A stretch of DNA of 64,000 nt, taken from positions 91,460 through 155,459 of the forward strand of contig QCDK01000002.1 of the NCBI GenBank assembly GCA_003278765.1, read 5' to 3'. Numbering within the stretch: the first letter of the stretch is position 1; every line of letters begins with the position of its first letter. This document shows, piece by piece, positions 49,267 to 57,110 of this stretch. This stretch comes from Prochlorococcus sp. AG-355-G23 (GTDB taxonomy: Bacteria; Cyanobacteriota; Cyanobacteriia; PCC-6307; Cyanobiaceae). The notes below the pieces were generated by a model that was given only the letters and a program-made list of their open reading frames with translations, was not told the DNA's origin and searched no databases. The position numbers and the translations under genes are program-made.

Positions 49267-50934
49267 TTAGCGCTTAAGTTTTTCTAAACGTGAGCCTTTT
49301 CTCATACTTAATTGGCACTTTATCCAATCAATACTTATTGGCAGTGCAAAAAAAAGTGGCAACAATGCAAAATTATTTTGTTTATTGGTTACAAGTAAAG
49401 CAGATGCAATTGATAAGCTTCCTATGAGAATTGAATGGCCTAACGTTTTTTGAGCCGTAAACATTTTTTTGAATTGCCTATCAGACTCTCCCATTCTTAT
49501 TTGCAATTGTAAATCGCCCTGTTCTAATCTTTCTAAACTTTCATCTATTCTTTTGGGAATTCCAACAGCTTTCGATCCTAGTTCACCTACTTGCCTTCCA
49601 AATTGGTTAATTAAATCGTTGGGACTTTGATTATTTGAAGTCATAAGTTCTATTAAATAAGGCTTGGTAACTGATACAAGGTTAAACCCTGGATCAAGCA
49701 TTCTACCAACTCCTTCAAAAGTTGATAAAGCTCTCATCACAAAGATTAAATCTACTGGCAGTTGAAATGGCGTTTCATAAACCAGTTCGTATAAATCTCC
49801 AGATAATTTTTCAATAATATTAGGACTAAATGGCGGAGTTAAGGCTTCTTTAAGCATCAATCTGACTAATCTTCTGACTGGTCCTACATCAATATCTTTT
49901 GAAATTAGCCCAGCTTGTTGTAATTGACTAACAAGTGATGAGGCGTCTCTAAGAGCAGCAGCCTTAACCATCCCCCCTAATCTTGTTTGAAGATTATTTG
50001 AGATGTTCCCCATCATTCCAAAATCATAAAAAATCAATTTACCTTCACTTGAAACTGCTAGATTCCCTGGATGAGGATCTGCATGAAAAAAACCGTAATT
50101 TACTAATTGTTTTAAGTAGCTGATTGCACCTATCTCTGCAATTTTAGATAAATCAATTTCTTGTGATTTTAATTTTTCTAAATCGCTTATTTTTGTCCCT
50201 TCTACATAACTTAAACAAAGCACTTTTTCACTGCTCATATCCCAAATTACTTCAGGAACTTCAACATTGTTATCATCAAGAAATTGTTGCCTAAATCTTG
50301 CTGCATATTGCGCTTCGCAATTAAAATCAAGTTCTTTCATCAGAACTTTCTTACACTCTTTAGCAATCTCTACCCAGTTTCTACCTCGACTCCAATTCTT
50401 ATTTTTCTGCAATAATCCTGCTATTTGCTGCATTATGCCCAAATCGATAATAAACAGTTCTTTTAAATTGGGTCTTTGAACTTTAAAAACTACTTTCTTA
50501 CCATCTTTTAAAGTCGCCTTGTGAACCTGAGCTAATGATGCTGATCCAACCGGATCACATATTATTTGATCTATTTCATTAAACTTAGACCCTAGTTCAT
50601 TTCTTATAGTCTCTTCAACTTGCGTAAATGAAAAATTAGGAACTTGATCCTGCAATTTAGACAATTCCTGTATCCAAGTATTAGGAATTAAATCAGGTCT
50701 CGCTGATAATAATTGTCCAATTTTAATAAATGCTGAACCAAGCTTTATTAATTGATTAGTAAAACACCTAGCTCTTTTAATTTGGACCCTACTTTTTTCA
50801 TTCTTCTTAGTCTGGAAAATTGTAAATCTAATATTATCTATCCACAAATTTATTAAAAGTGAAATCAGAGTTATCCAAATAAGAAAGGCCCTCTTCAACT
50901 TTTTTAAACGATAATGAAGAATTTGAAAACTCAT
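49267..50934 (-). CDS. UbiB/AarF (ABC1) family atypical kinase
   Basis: A 555-residue protein of the UbiB/ABC1K family, common in cyanobacteria and plastids where members affect prenyl-lipid metabolism. The KxGQ motif is KIGQLLSARPDLIP (about residue 70), and the ATP and metal motifs are VFKVQRPNLKE, HADPHPGN and FYDFGMMG. A hydrophobic segment near residues 17-34 and a pair near 505-535 may anchor it to a membrane. It overlaps the upstream 105-aa gene by 4 bp, suggesting co-translation. The lipid target is not known. Confidence 0.9.
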   Translation of the reverse strand: MSFQILHYRLKKLKRAFLIWITLISLLINLWIDNIRFTIFQTKKNEKSRVQIKRARCFTNQLIKLGSAFIKIGQLLSARPDLIPNTWIQELSKLQDQVPNFSFTQVEETIRNELGSKFNEIDQIICDPVGSASLAQVHKATLKDGKKVVFKVQRPNLKELFIIDLGIMQQIAGLLQKNKNWSRGRNWVEIAKECKKVLMKELDFNCEAQYAARFRQQFLDDNNVEVPEVIWDMSSEKVLCLSYVEGTKISDLEKLKSQEIDLSKIAEIGAISYLKQLVNYGFFHADPHPGNLAVSSEGKLIFYDFGMMGNISNNLQTRLGGMVKAAALRDASSLVSQLQQAGLISKDIDVGPVRRLVRLMLKEALTPPFSPNIIEKLSGDLYELVYETPFQLPVDLIFVMRALSTFEGVGRMLDPGFNLVSVTKPYLIELMTSNNQSPNDLINQFGRQVGELGSKAVGIPKRIDESLERLEQGDLQLQIRMGESDRQFKKMFTAQKTLGHSILIGSLSIASALLVTNKQNNFALLPLFFALPISIDWIKCQLSMRKGSRLEKLKR

Positions 50935-51248
50935 TTCATTTTATTATTTGTGGTTATATTAAATAGATCAATTTGTTTATTGATATCTTCAATTTCATTT
51001 AAAACATTTTTTATTTTGGAATCTTGATAAGTATTTACAGACTCATTTTCTTGAATATTTTCGGCTTTTTCCATTCTTGAGGCTTCTTCAATTATGGATT
51101 CTTTCAAACTATCAAATTCTTTTTTGAGAATTTCTGGAGCATCCTGAGCAATATTTGTTGCTTCTTCAATTTTGTCAACCAATATCTCGTTTAATTTTTC
51201 GGTTACTTTCTTAATGGCAGCTTTTAAAATGTAATCAGAGTTAGTCAT
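50931..51248 (-). CDS. Small coiled-coil protein, coupled to UbiB-like kinase
   Basis: A 105-residue acidic protein with long predicted helices (KKVTEKLNEILVDKIEEATNI and EILKKEFDSLKESIIEEASR). No domain was recognised and no signal peptide or membrane segment is seen. The ATG of the kinase overlaps its stop by 4 bp, so it is likely made with the kinase and could be a partner. The upstream gap to the flavoprotein gene is 252 bp. Confidence 0.75.
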   Translation of the reverse strand: MTNSDYILKAAIKKVTEKLNEILVDKIEEATNIAQDAPEILKKEFDSLKESIIEEASRMEKAENIQENESVNTYQDSKIKNVLNEIEDINKQIDLFNITTNNKMK

Positions 51249-51500
51249 GAAAAATATAATGTTTCTACAGCAATTAATTTTGCATATTAATTAATAATAG
51301 ATCAATTCAGAACATTTCACGTACCTTATTATTTTGATAATTAATTTTTTATGTTTTTCCTATGTAAGTTTGTTTCTATATTATGCTTTTTTCTCTTTTT
51401 TCTTTTAACTTATATCTATGTTGAGGTTTAGGTATTTACATTAAAATATCTTCTAACCTAGAACTCATCTAATTAACTACTAATAAAGGGGTTTTAAAAA

Positions 51501-52457
51501 TTGGAAATCATTGAGTCAGATGTAGTTATTATCGGAGGAGGCCCGGCCGGATGTACTTGCGCACTTTATACATCTCGTTCAAACTTAAAAACAGTCATTT
51601 TAGATAAAAATCCATCTGTTGGCGCCTTAGCGATAACTCATCAAATCGCTAATTATCCAGGTGTTCCGGTTGATATAAGCGGGGAGAAGTTACTTACTCT
51701 AATGAGAGAACAGGCCGTGCAATACGGCACAGACTATAGAAGAGCACAGGTTTTTGGAATTGATGCTAGTGGAGAATGGAAAATGGTTTATACGCCAGAA
51801 GGCACTTTCAAAGCTAAAGCACTTGTACTCGCAAGTGGAGCTATGGGTAGGCCTGCATCATTTAAGGGCGAAGCCGATTTTCTTGGCAAAGGAGTAAGTT
51901 ATTGTGCTACATGTGATGGGGCTTTTTATAAGAATAGAGAAGTTGCCGTTGTTGGAGTGAACAAGGAGGCAATTGAAGAGGCAACTGTTCTAACTAAATT
52001 TGCATCAACTGTGCATTGGATTACATCAAGTGATCCTAAATCAGATAATGAAGAAGCTATGGAGTTGATGGATAATTCAAATATAAAACATTGGAGTAGA
52101 ACAAGATTATTGGAAATATTGGGCGATGATATGGGTGTGAATGGGGTTGTTGTAAAAAATAAACAAGAAGAAAATCCTATCAATTTAAATTTAGATGGAG
52201 TGTTTGTCTATATGAGTGGTTCAAAGCCGATTACTGATTTTTTAGGGGACCAAATTGCTTTAAAAGAAGACGGAGGGGTTATTGTTGATGACTTTATGTC
52301 TACAAACTCTGATGGAGTATGGGCGATTGGAGATATAAGAAATACACCATTTAAGCAAGCCGTAGTTGCAGCTTCTGATGGATGTATTGCAGCAATGTCA
52401 ATTGATAGATACTTAAATAGTCGAAAAAATATAAGAGTAGATTGGATTCATTCTTAA
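51501..52457 (+). CDS. Thioredoxin reductase-like flavoprotein lacking NADPH motifs
   Basis: A 318-residue protein with the low-Mr thioredoxin reductase layout. The FAD site is VVIIGGGPAGCTCALY at the N-terminus and WAIGDIRNT near the C-terminus. The redox pair is C135 and C138 in CATCDGAF. The central GGGNSA of NADPH-using enzymes is GVNKEA (residues 152-157), and the following HRRxxxR reads TSSDP. So NADPH use is unlikely. It resembles the NADPH-independent flavin disulfide reductases described in cyanobacteria (the DTR and DDOR classes). Start is TTG 51501 with an AAAGGGG purine run about 10 bases upstream. Confidence 0.88.
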   Translation: MEIIESDVVIIGGGPAGCTCALYTSRSNLKTVILDKNPSVGALAITHQIANYPGVPVDISGEKLLTLMREQAVQYGTDYRRAQVFGIDASGEWKMVYTPEGTFKAKALVLASGAMGRPASFKGEADFLGKGVSYCATCDGAFYKNREVAVVGVNKEAIEEATVLTKFASTVHWITSSDPKSDNEEAMELMDNSNIKHWSRTRLLEILGDDMGVNGVVVKNKQEENPINLNLDGVFVYMSGSKPITDFLGDQIALKEDGGVIVDDFMSTNSDGVWAIGDIRNTPFKQAVVAASDGCIAAMSIDRYLNSRKNIRVDWIHS

Positions 52458-52479
52458 AAATAAATATTGCTTCTTTAAT

Positions 52480-52761
52480 TTAAAGAGGTGTTGCCTCAGA
52501 AATATAAGCAACTCCTCCGTAGTAGCTTAAATCGTCCCTGATGTTATCTCTCATTTTATCTATTAATTCTTGCTCACAAAAAACAATTACATGAGCATTT
52601 GCTCCTAATCCTGTAAATTCCATATCTTCAGTAACAACTCTTTCAGGCCCTCTGCCTGTGGCGTGTTTCATAACTGTATATCCAGGAACATTAGCTTTTT
52701 CTAATGTTTTAATGATTGCATCTAGCTCTCTTTCACTAAATATCAAGTCTAATCTTTTCAT
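52480..52761 (-). CDS. sbtB: SbtB-like PII-family regulator
   Basis: A 93-residue PII-like protein. The core strand-helix pattern with NVPGYTVMKHATGRG and the closing YYGGVAYISEA resembles SbtB, the trimeric partner of SbtA that senses adenyl nucleotides. The protein ends right after that segment, so the C-terminal CGPxGC redox loop of the well-studied SbtB is absent. It begins 2 bp after sbtA and is the last gene of bicA-sbtA-sbtB. Convergent with the flavoprotein gene (22 bp). Confidence 0.85.
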   Translation of the reverse strand: MKRLDLIFSERELDAIIKTLEKANVPGYTVMKHATGRGPERVVTEDMEFTGLGANAHVIVFCEQELIDKMRDNIRDDLSYYGGVAYISEATPL

Positions 52762-52763
52762 TT

Positions 52764-53762
52764 TTATAGAGGGGACAATGGGATAATTGTATTTACTAAA
52801 CTCATATATATGGGAATGCCAAGAACTATATTGAATGGGAAAGTTAGACCTAGTGTAGTTGAAATATAGTAACTAGATTTAGCTTCTGGTACCGTCATCC
52901 TCATCGCTGCAGGAACTGCTAAATAAGAGGCGCTAGCACATAAAACCACAAATAAAAGTGCGTTGCCAGGTCCTAATGATAAAAATCTTGCAACGAAAAC
53001 ACCAATAAATGCGTTAAATAAAGGCATAAAAATGGCAAAGCCAATCAAGAACGAACCAGCATTCTTCAGCCTCGGTAATCTTTGAGCAGCGACTATTCCC
53101 ATATCTAACAAAAAGAAGCATTCTGCTCCATAGAATAATTGTCCAGTAAAAGGCTCCATTTTTGCAATCCCTGAGGGATTACTGGAAGCAGTAAGAAATC
53201 CTACAATTAAGCTTGAGAGCAATAAATAAACTGATCCATTCAAAAGTGATTCGTGTAATATTGCGCTTAGATGCATTTTTCTTGATTTTGGCCTATTTTT
53301 GGGAGCTGCAAATTTCACAAGTAATAATCCAACAATTATTGCAGGAGACTCCATTAAAGCTAAGGCTCCAACCATAAACCCATCAAAAGCTATTTTTTGA
53401 CTTTCCAAAAAACTTTCTGCGGAAATAAATGTAACAGCACTAATTGAACCGTATGCTGCTGCTATTGCAGCGGAGTTAAAGACATCAAACTTAAATCTTA
53501 AAATTAAAAATCCAAACAGCGGAATTACTAATGACATAAGAATTGCAGCACTTAAAGTAGGCAATACTTGATCTGTAAAACCACTTTTCTGTATCTCTAT
53601 ACCTCCTTTAAAACCAATTGCTAGTAGCAGATATAAAGAGAAGAGTTTAGGTAATGGAGCTGGTATTTCTAAATCAGATTTAAAGAGTACTGATATTGCT
53701 CCAATTAAAAAGAAAAGAACTGGCGGGGCTAAGACATTTTGCAGAATTGGATTTATTTCCAT
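52764..53762 (-). CDS. sbtA: SbtA-type sodium-dependent bicarbonate transporter (short form)
   Basis: A 332-residue membrane protein with about ten helices, DUF897/SbtA family. Segments such as LLLAIGFKGGIEIQKSGF near the start and AAYGSISAVTFISAESFLE resemble SbtA. It is shorter than the better-known SbtA proteins (about 370 residues). A cytosolic loop near residues 163-175 (KNRPKSRKMH) is basic and may be the regulator contact. It lies directly after bicA and before sbtB, which supports bicarbonate uptake for the carboxysome. Confidence 0.85.
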   Translation of the reverse strand: MEINPILQNVLAPPVLFFLIGAISVLFKSDLEIPAPLPKLFSLYLLLAIGFKGGIEIQKSGFTDQVLPTLSAAILMSLVIPLFGFLILRFKFDVFNSAAIAAAYGSISAVTFISAESFLESQKIAFDGFMVGALALMESPAIIVGLLLVKFAAPKNRPKSRKMHLSAILHESLLNGSVYLLLSSLIVGFLTASSNPSGIAKMEPFTGQLFYGAECFFLLDMGIVAAQRLPRLKNAGSFLIGFAIFMPLFNAFIGVFVARFLSLGPGNALLFVVLCASASYLAVPAAMRMTVPEAKSSYYISTTLGLTFPFNIVLGIPIYMSLVNTIIPLSPL

Positions 53763-53768
53763 AAATTA

Positions 53769-55445
53769 TTAGGCTATTTCATTTAGAGCGGTTTCTAAAG
53801 CTTCTTTTCTTGTTTCAATAATGCCTTCAACTCCAAACTTAGCTAATCTATCTTTTACTTTTTCATTTGCCCCAGCAACAAATGCTTTTCTGGAATTATT
53901 TTTTGCTTCCTGCATCATGTCCTCTATAGCGAGAGTCGCCGTCACTCCAAGTCTTGGTACGTCAGTGATATCTAGTATTAAAACCTTGTAGTTTCTTACC
54001 AGCATCATTCTCTCAGATATACCTTTAGCTGCTCCAAAACTAAGTGGTCCTTTAAGTCTAAATAACATTACTTCTCCTGAGCATCTATCTAGTAGTGCTT
54101 TTTCATCAGCAGGTAATGCATTTTTGGCTTGATCATCATTTGATAAGGGATTATCCTCGTCCATACCTTCTAGTTGAGTTTCGGTTATTGAATCGATAGT
54201 GAGCATATTTGCTATGAATACACCTACTAAAACTGCCCAAATTAAATCCCAAAAAACAGTCATTAAGAGTACTCCATACATTACAACTGAAGTTTTTAAA
54301 GATAATTTGTGAGCCCTCCTCAAAAATCCCCAATCAATAATATCTAGACCAACTTTTATAAGAATTCCTGCAAGCAACGCAGTTGGTATTTGCTCAGCTA
54401 AAGGTCCTGCGCCAACTAAAACTATCAACAACACAACCGAGTGAACCATTCCAGAAATGGGAGTTGATCCTCCAGATTTAACATTAATAACTGTTCTCAT
54501 GGTTGCGCCTGCTCCAGGTAAACCTGAAAACAGACCTGCAACAGCATTTCCTATTCCTTGACCAATAAGTTCTCTATCAGAATTATGTTTTGTTTGAGAG
54601 ATATTGTCTGCTACTAGAGATGTCAGTAAAGAGTCAATTGCGCCAAGTACCGCTAGGACTAATCCTGCTTTGAAAATAATTGGGAAATATTGATTAAAAC
54701 TTGGGAAATTTAAAGATGGAACTCCCCTAGGAATTTCTCCAATTCTGTCAATAGCTCCATCTCCAAAAATTAATATTGATATTGGGGTAACTATTAATAG
54801 GGCCAAGAGAGGAGAAGGCACCCACTGACTTATTTTTCTAGGAGTAAGAAATACTATACCTAATGTCATTATTGCTACTCCAATAGCAGCACCATTTGGC
54901 TGGAAATTTGAAAATACAGTAGTTAAAGATTCGACTACTCCACCTCGAGTGCTAATTCCAAGTAATGGTCCAATCTGAAGCGCAATGATTATTACTCCTA
55001 TGCCAGACATGAATCCGGAAACAACAGAATATGGAACTAAAGTAATGTATTTACCTAGTTTTAGAATCCCGAATAATATTTGCAGTAAGCCGCCAATGAC
55101 TACCGCTGCCATAACTAAAGGTAAAATTTGTCCTGCAGAAAGATCTCTTGGAACCCCTACTGCTGCTAAGCCTGCTACTACCCCTGCAACAGTTACACTC
55201 ATAGGACCTGTAGGTCCACTAACTTGAGCAGGTGTTCCGCCGAATAATGCTGCTAAAAAACCAACTACTACTGCTCCGTATAGTCCATAAATTGCTCCGC
55301 CAGGCCCTAACGCAGCATTACCAAAAGCAAGAGCGAGAGGCAAAGCCACTACTGCGGCTGTAATGCCTCCAAGAATATCGCCTCTTACATTTTTCAGATG
55401 AAATCCATTAATTATTTTCAAAGATGCTCTCCTTAAAATAAACAC
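53769..55445 (-). CDS. bicA: SulP-family anion transporter, BicA-like bicarbonate uptake
   Basis: A 558-residue SulP transporter with about 10-14 helices followed by a C-terminal STAS domain (residues from about 440, with MLFRLKGPLSFGAAKGI and VLILDITDVPRLGVTATLAIEDM). The N-terminal GGITAAVVALPLALAFG and GPTGPMSVTVAGV are SulP signatures. The neighbouring sbtA and sbtB support bicarbonate as substrate, though SulP proteins also move sulfate. It is the first gene of the run. The 200 bp gap to hemB probably contains its promoter. Confidence 0.88.
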   Translation of the reverse strand: MFILRRASLKIINGFHLKNVRGDILGGITAAVVALPLALAFGNAALGPGGAIYGLYGAVVVGFLAALFGGTPAQVSGPTGPMSVTVAGVVAGLAAVGVPRDLSAGQILPLVMAAVVIGGLLQILFGILKLGKYITLVPYSVVSGFMSGIGVIIIALQIGPLLGISTRGGVVESLTTVFSNFQPNGAAIGVAIMTLGIVFLTPRKISQWVPSPLLALLIVTPISILIFGDGAIDRIGEIPRGVPSLNFPSFNQYFPIIFKAGLVLAVLGAIDSLLTSLVADNISQTKHNSDRELIGQGIGNAVAGLFSGLPGAGATMRTVINVKSGGSTPISGMVHSVVLLIVLVGAGPLAEQIPTALLAGILIKVGLDIIDWGFLRRAHKLSLKTSVVMYGVLLMTVFWDLIWAVLVGVFIANMLTIDSITETQLEGMDEDNPLSNDDQAKNALPADEKALLDRCSGEVMLFRLKGPLSFGAAKGISERMMLVRNYKVLILDITDVPRLGVTATLAIEDMMQEAKNNSRKAFVAGANEKVKDRLAKFGVEGIIETRKEALETALNEIA

Positions 55446-55645
55446 TTAACTAGAAGATATTATCTCTTAATGACGTAAATTTGGGAAAAATGAAGATTGT
55501 GCAAAATATTTTTGTAACTTTTTTTTGCTCTTACTAAATAAACTTTAGTTAATTTTCCTGAACAAAAGTAGTCTCTGATTGATTTATGTGCAATACGAGC
55601 GATTAATGTATTAAATAAATATTTTTCAATTTCAATAATATTCAA

Positions 55646-56647
55646 ATGAATTCGATTATTCGTCCTAGAAGATTAAGAAGAACTGAAGCAATTAGAGAAA
55701 TGGTTAGAGAAAACCATCTCACACCATCTGACTTTATATATCCATTATTTATTCATGAAAAAGATTTTAAAGAGGAAATTTTAGCAATGCCTGGAACTTT
55801 TAGGTGGGATATTAATGGCTTAATAAAGGAGGTTACTAGGGCATGGGCATTAGGAGTAAGGTGTGTGGTTCTTTTCCCAAAAATTAACGATAGCTTAAAG
55901 ACTGAAGATGGAGCAGAATGTTTTAATGAAGAGGGTTTAATACCTAAAGCTATTCGAATATTAAAAAAAGAGATCCCAGAAATGGCAATAATGACAGATG
56001 TTGCCTTGGATCCATACTCTTGTGATGGTCATGATGGATTAGTTGATGAAACTGGAAAAATATTGAACGACGAAACAATCGAAATTTTAAAAAAACAAGC
56101 TTTAACACAAGCAAGAGCTGGAGCGGATTTTATTGGCCCTAGTGACATGATGGATGGGAGAGTTGGAGCGATTAGAACTGCTCTTGATAGTCAAGGATTT
56201 AGTAATGTAGGTATTATTAGTTACACAGCAAAATATTCATCTGCTTATTATGGACCATTTAGAACTGCTTTAGATTCGGCTCCTAGAGAAAATAGTAAGA
56301 AAATAATTCCAGACAATAAGTCTACATATCAAATGGACCCCGCCAATTCAAAAGAGGCTTTAATCGAATCTGCATTGGATCAGTATGAAGGGGCTGATAT
56401 TTTGATGGTAAAACCAGGAATTTCATACTTGGATATTGTTTATAGATTAAGCACTTTCTCAAATAAACCTATTGCTGCATACAACGTTAGTGGGGAGTAT
56501 TCTATGGTGAAGTCTGCAGCTATGAAGAACTGGATTAACGAAAAAGATATTGTTCTAGAAACATTGCTTAGTTTTAAAAGAGCAGGAGCAAAATTAATAC
56601 TTACTTATCATGCTTGTGATGCATCTCAATGGTTGCAGGATAATTAA
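55646..56647 (+). CDS. hemB: Porphobilinogen synthase (ALA dehydratase)
   Basis: Joins two 5-aminolevulinate molecules on the way to chlorophyll and heme. The 333 residues are typical. Active-site lysine segments are IISYTAKYSSAYYGPFR and DILMVKPGISYLD. The metal region reads DVALDPYSCDGHDG rather than the cysteine-rich form of zinc enzymes, so magnesium use is likely, as in plants. It starts the hemB-VOC-mutS2-obg run and is divergent from bicA. Confidence 0.96.
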   Translation: MNSIIRPRRLRRTEAIREMVRENHLTPSDFIYPLFIHEKDFKEEILAMPGTFRWDINGLIKEVTRAWALGVRCVVLFPKINDSLKTEDGAECFNEEGLIPKAIRILKKEIPEMAIMTDVALDPYSCDGHDGLVDETGKILNDETIEILKKQALTQARAGADFIGPSDMMDGRVGAIRTALDSQGFSNVGIISYTAKYSSAYYGPFRTALDSAPRENSKKIIPDNKSTYQMDPANSKEALIESALDQYEGADILMVKPGISYLDIVYRLSTFSNKPIAAYNVSGEYSMVKSAAMKNWINEKDIVLETLLSFKRAGAKLILTYHACDASQWLQDN

Positions 56648-56709
56648 AAACTCATTATTAACAAAAATTTGGTTTATTCTTAGATAAGTAATAAATTAAC
56701 TGCTTTGTT

Positions 56710-57096
56710 TTGAAGTTTTCAAAAGGGGTAAATAGGATAGGTCACATTGCACTTAGAGTAGAGAATCTCGAAAGGGCGAAATCTTTTTATATAAAGTTGG
56801 GTATGAATTTAGTCTGGGACGATAAAGATTGGTCTTATTTAGAAGCTGGTAAAGGGAAAGATGGGCTTGCATTGTTAGGTCCTAGCTACAAATCTGCGGG
56901 ACCGCACTTTGCTTTTCATTTTGAAAATAAAAAAGAAGTGGAAAATATTCAAAATGATTTAAAGAATTCTGGTGTAAAAGTTGGACCCTTACATGAACAT
57001 AGAGATGGGACAGCATCTTTTTATATGAAGGATACCGAAGGAAACTGGCTAGAGATGCTTTATGTTCCTCCTGAAGGAATTCAATCGAATGTTTGA
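56710..57096 (+). CDS. VOC/glyoxalase-like family protein
   Basis: A 128-residue vicinal-oxygen-chelate fold protein starting at TTG 56710. Two repeats are seen: NRIGHIALRVENLERAKSFY at the start and GPHFAFHFENKKEVENI at about residue 65, then TASFYMKDTEGNWLEMLYVPP at the end. His, His and Glu positions resemble lyase metal ligands, so a glyoxalase-type activity is possible, but the substrate is unknown. It overlaps the TTG-frame of mutS2 slightly but not the ATG chosen for that gene. Confidence 0.85.
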   Translation: MKFSKGVNRIGHIALRVENLERAKSFYIKLGMNLVWDDKDWSYLEAGKGKDGLALLGPSYKSAGPHFAFHFENKKEVENIQNDLKNSGVKVGPLHEHRDGTASFYMKDTEGNWLEMLYVPPEGIQSNV

Positions 57097-57110
57097 TTCT
57101 TTTTTTTTGT

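Noticed and set aside
51249..51500. A promoter or small RNA in the gap before the TrxR-like gene
   Set aside because: TTGAGG with TAAAAT has a 15-base spacing and other pairs are no better, so I do not call a promoter. No clear stem was seen.
55460..55645. A 60-codon minus-strand frame in the bicA-hemB gap
   Set aside because: It starts only at a TTG with no Shine-Dalgarno, overlaps the expected promoter regions of both genes, and the composition is like AT-rich noncoding DNA. Conservation would be needed to revive it.
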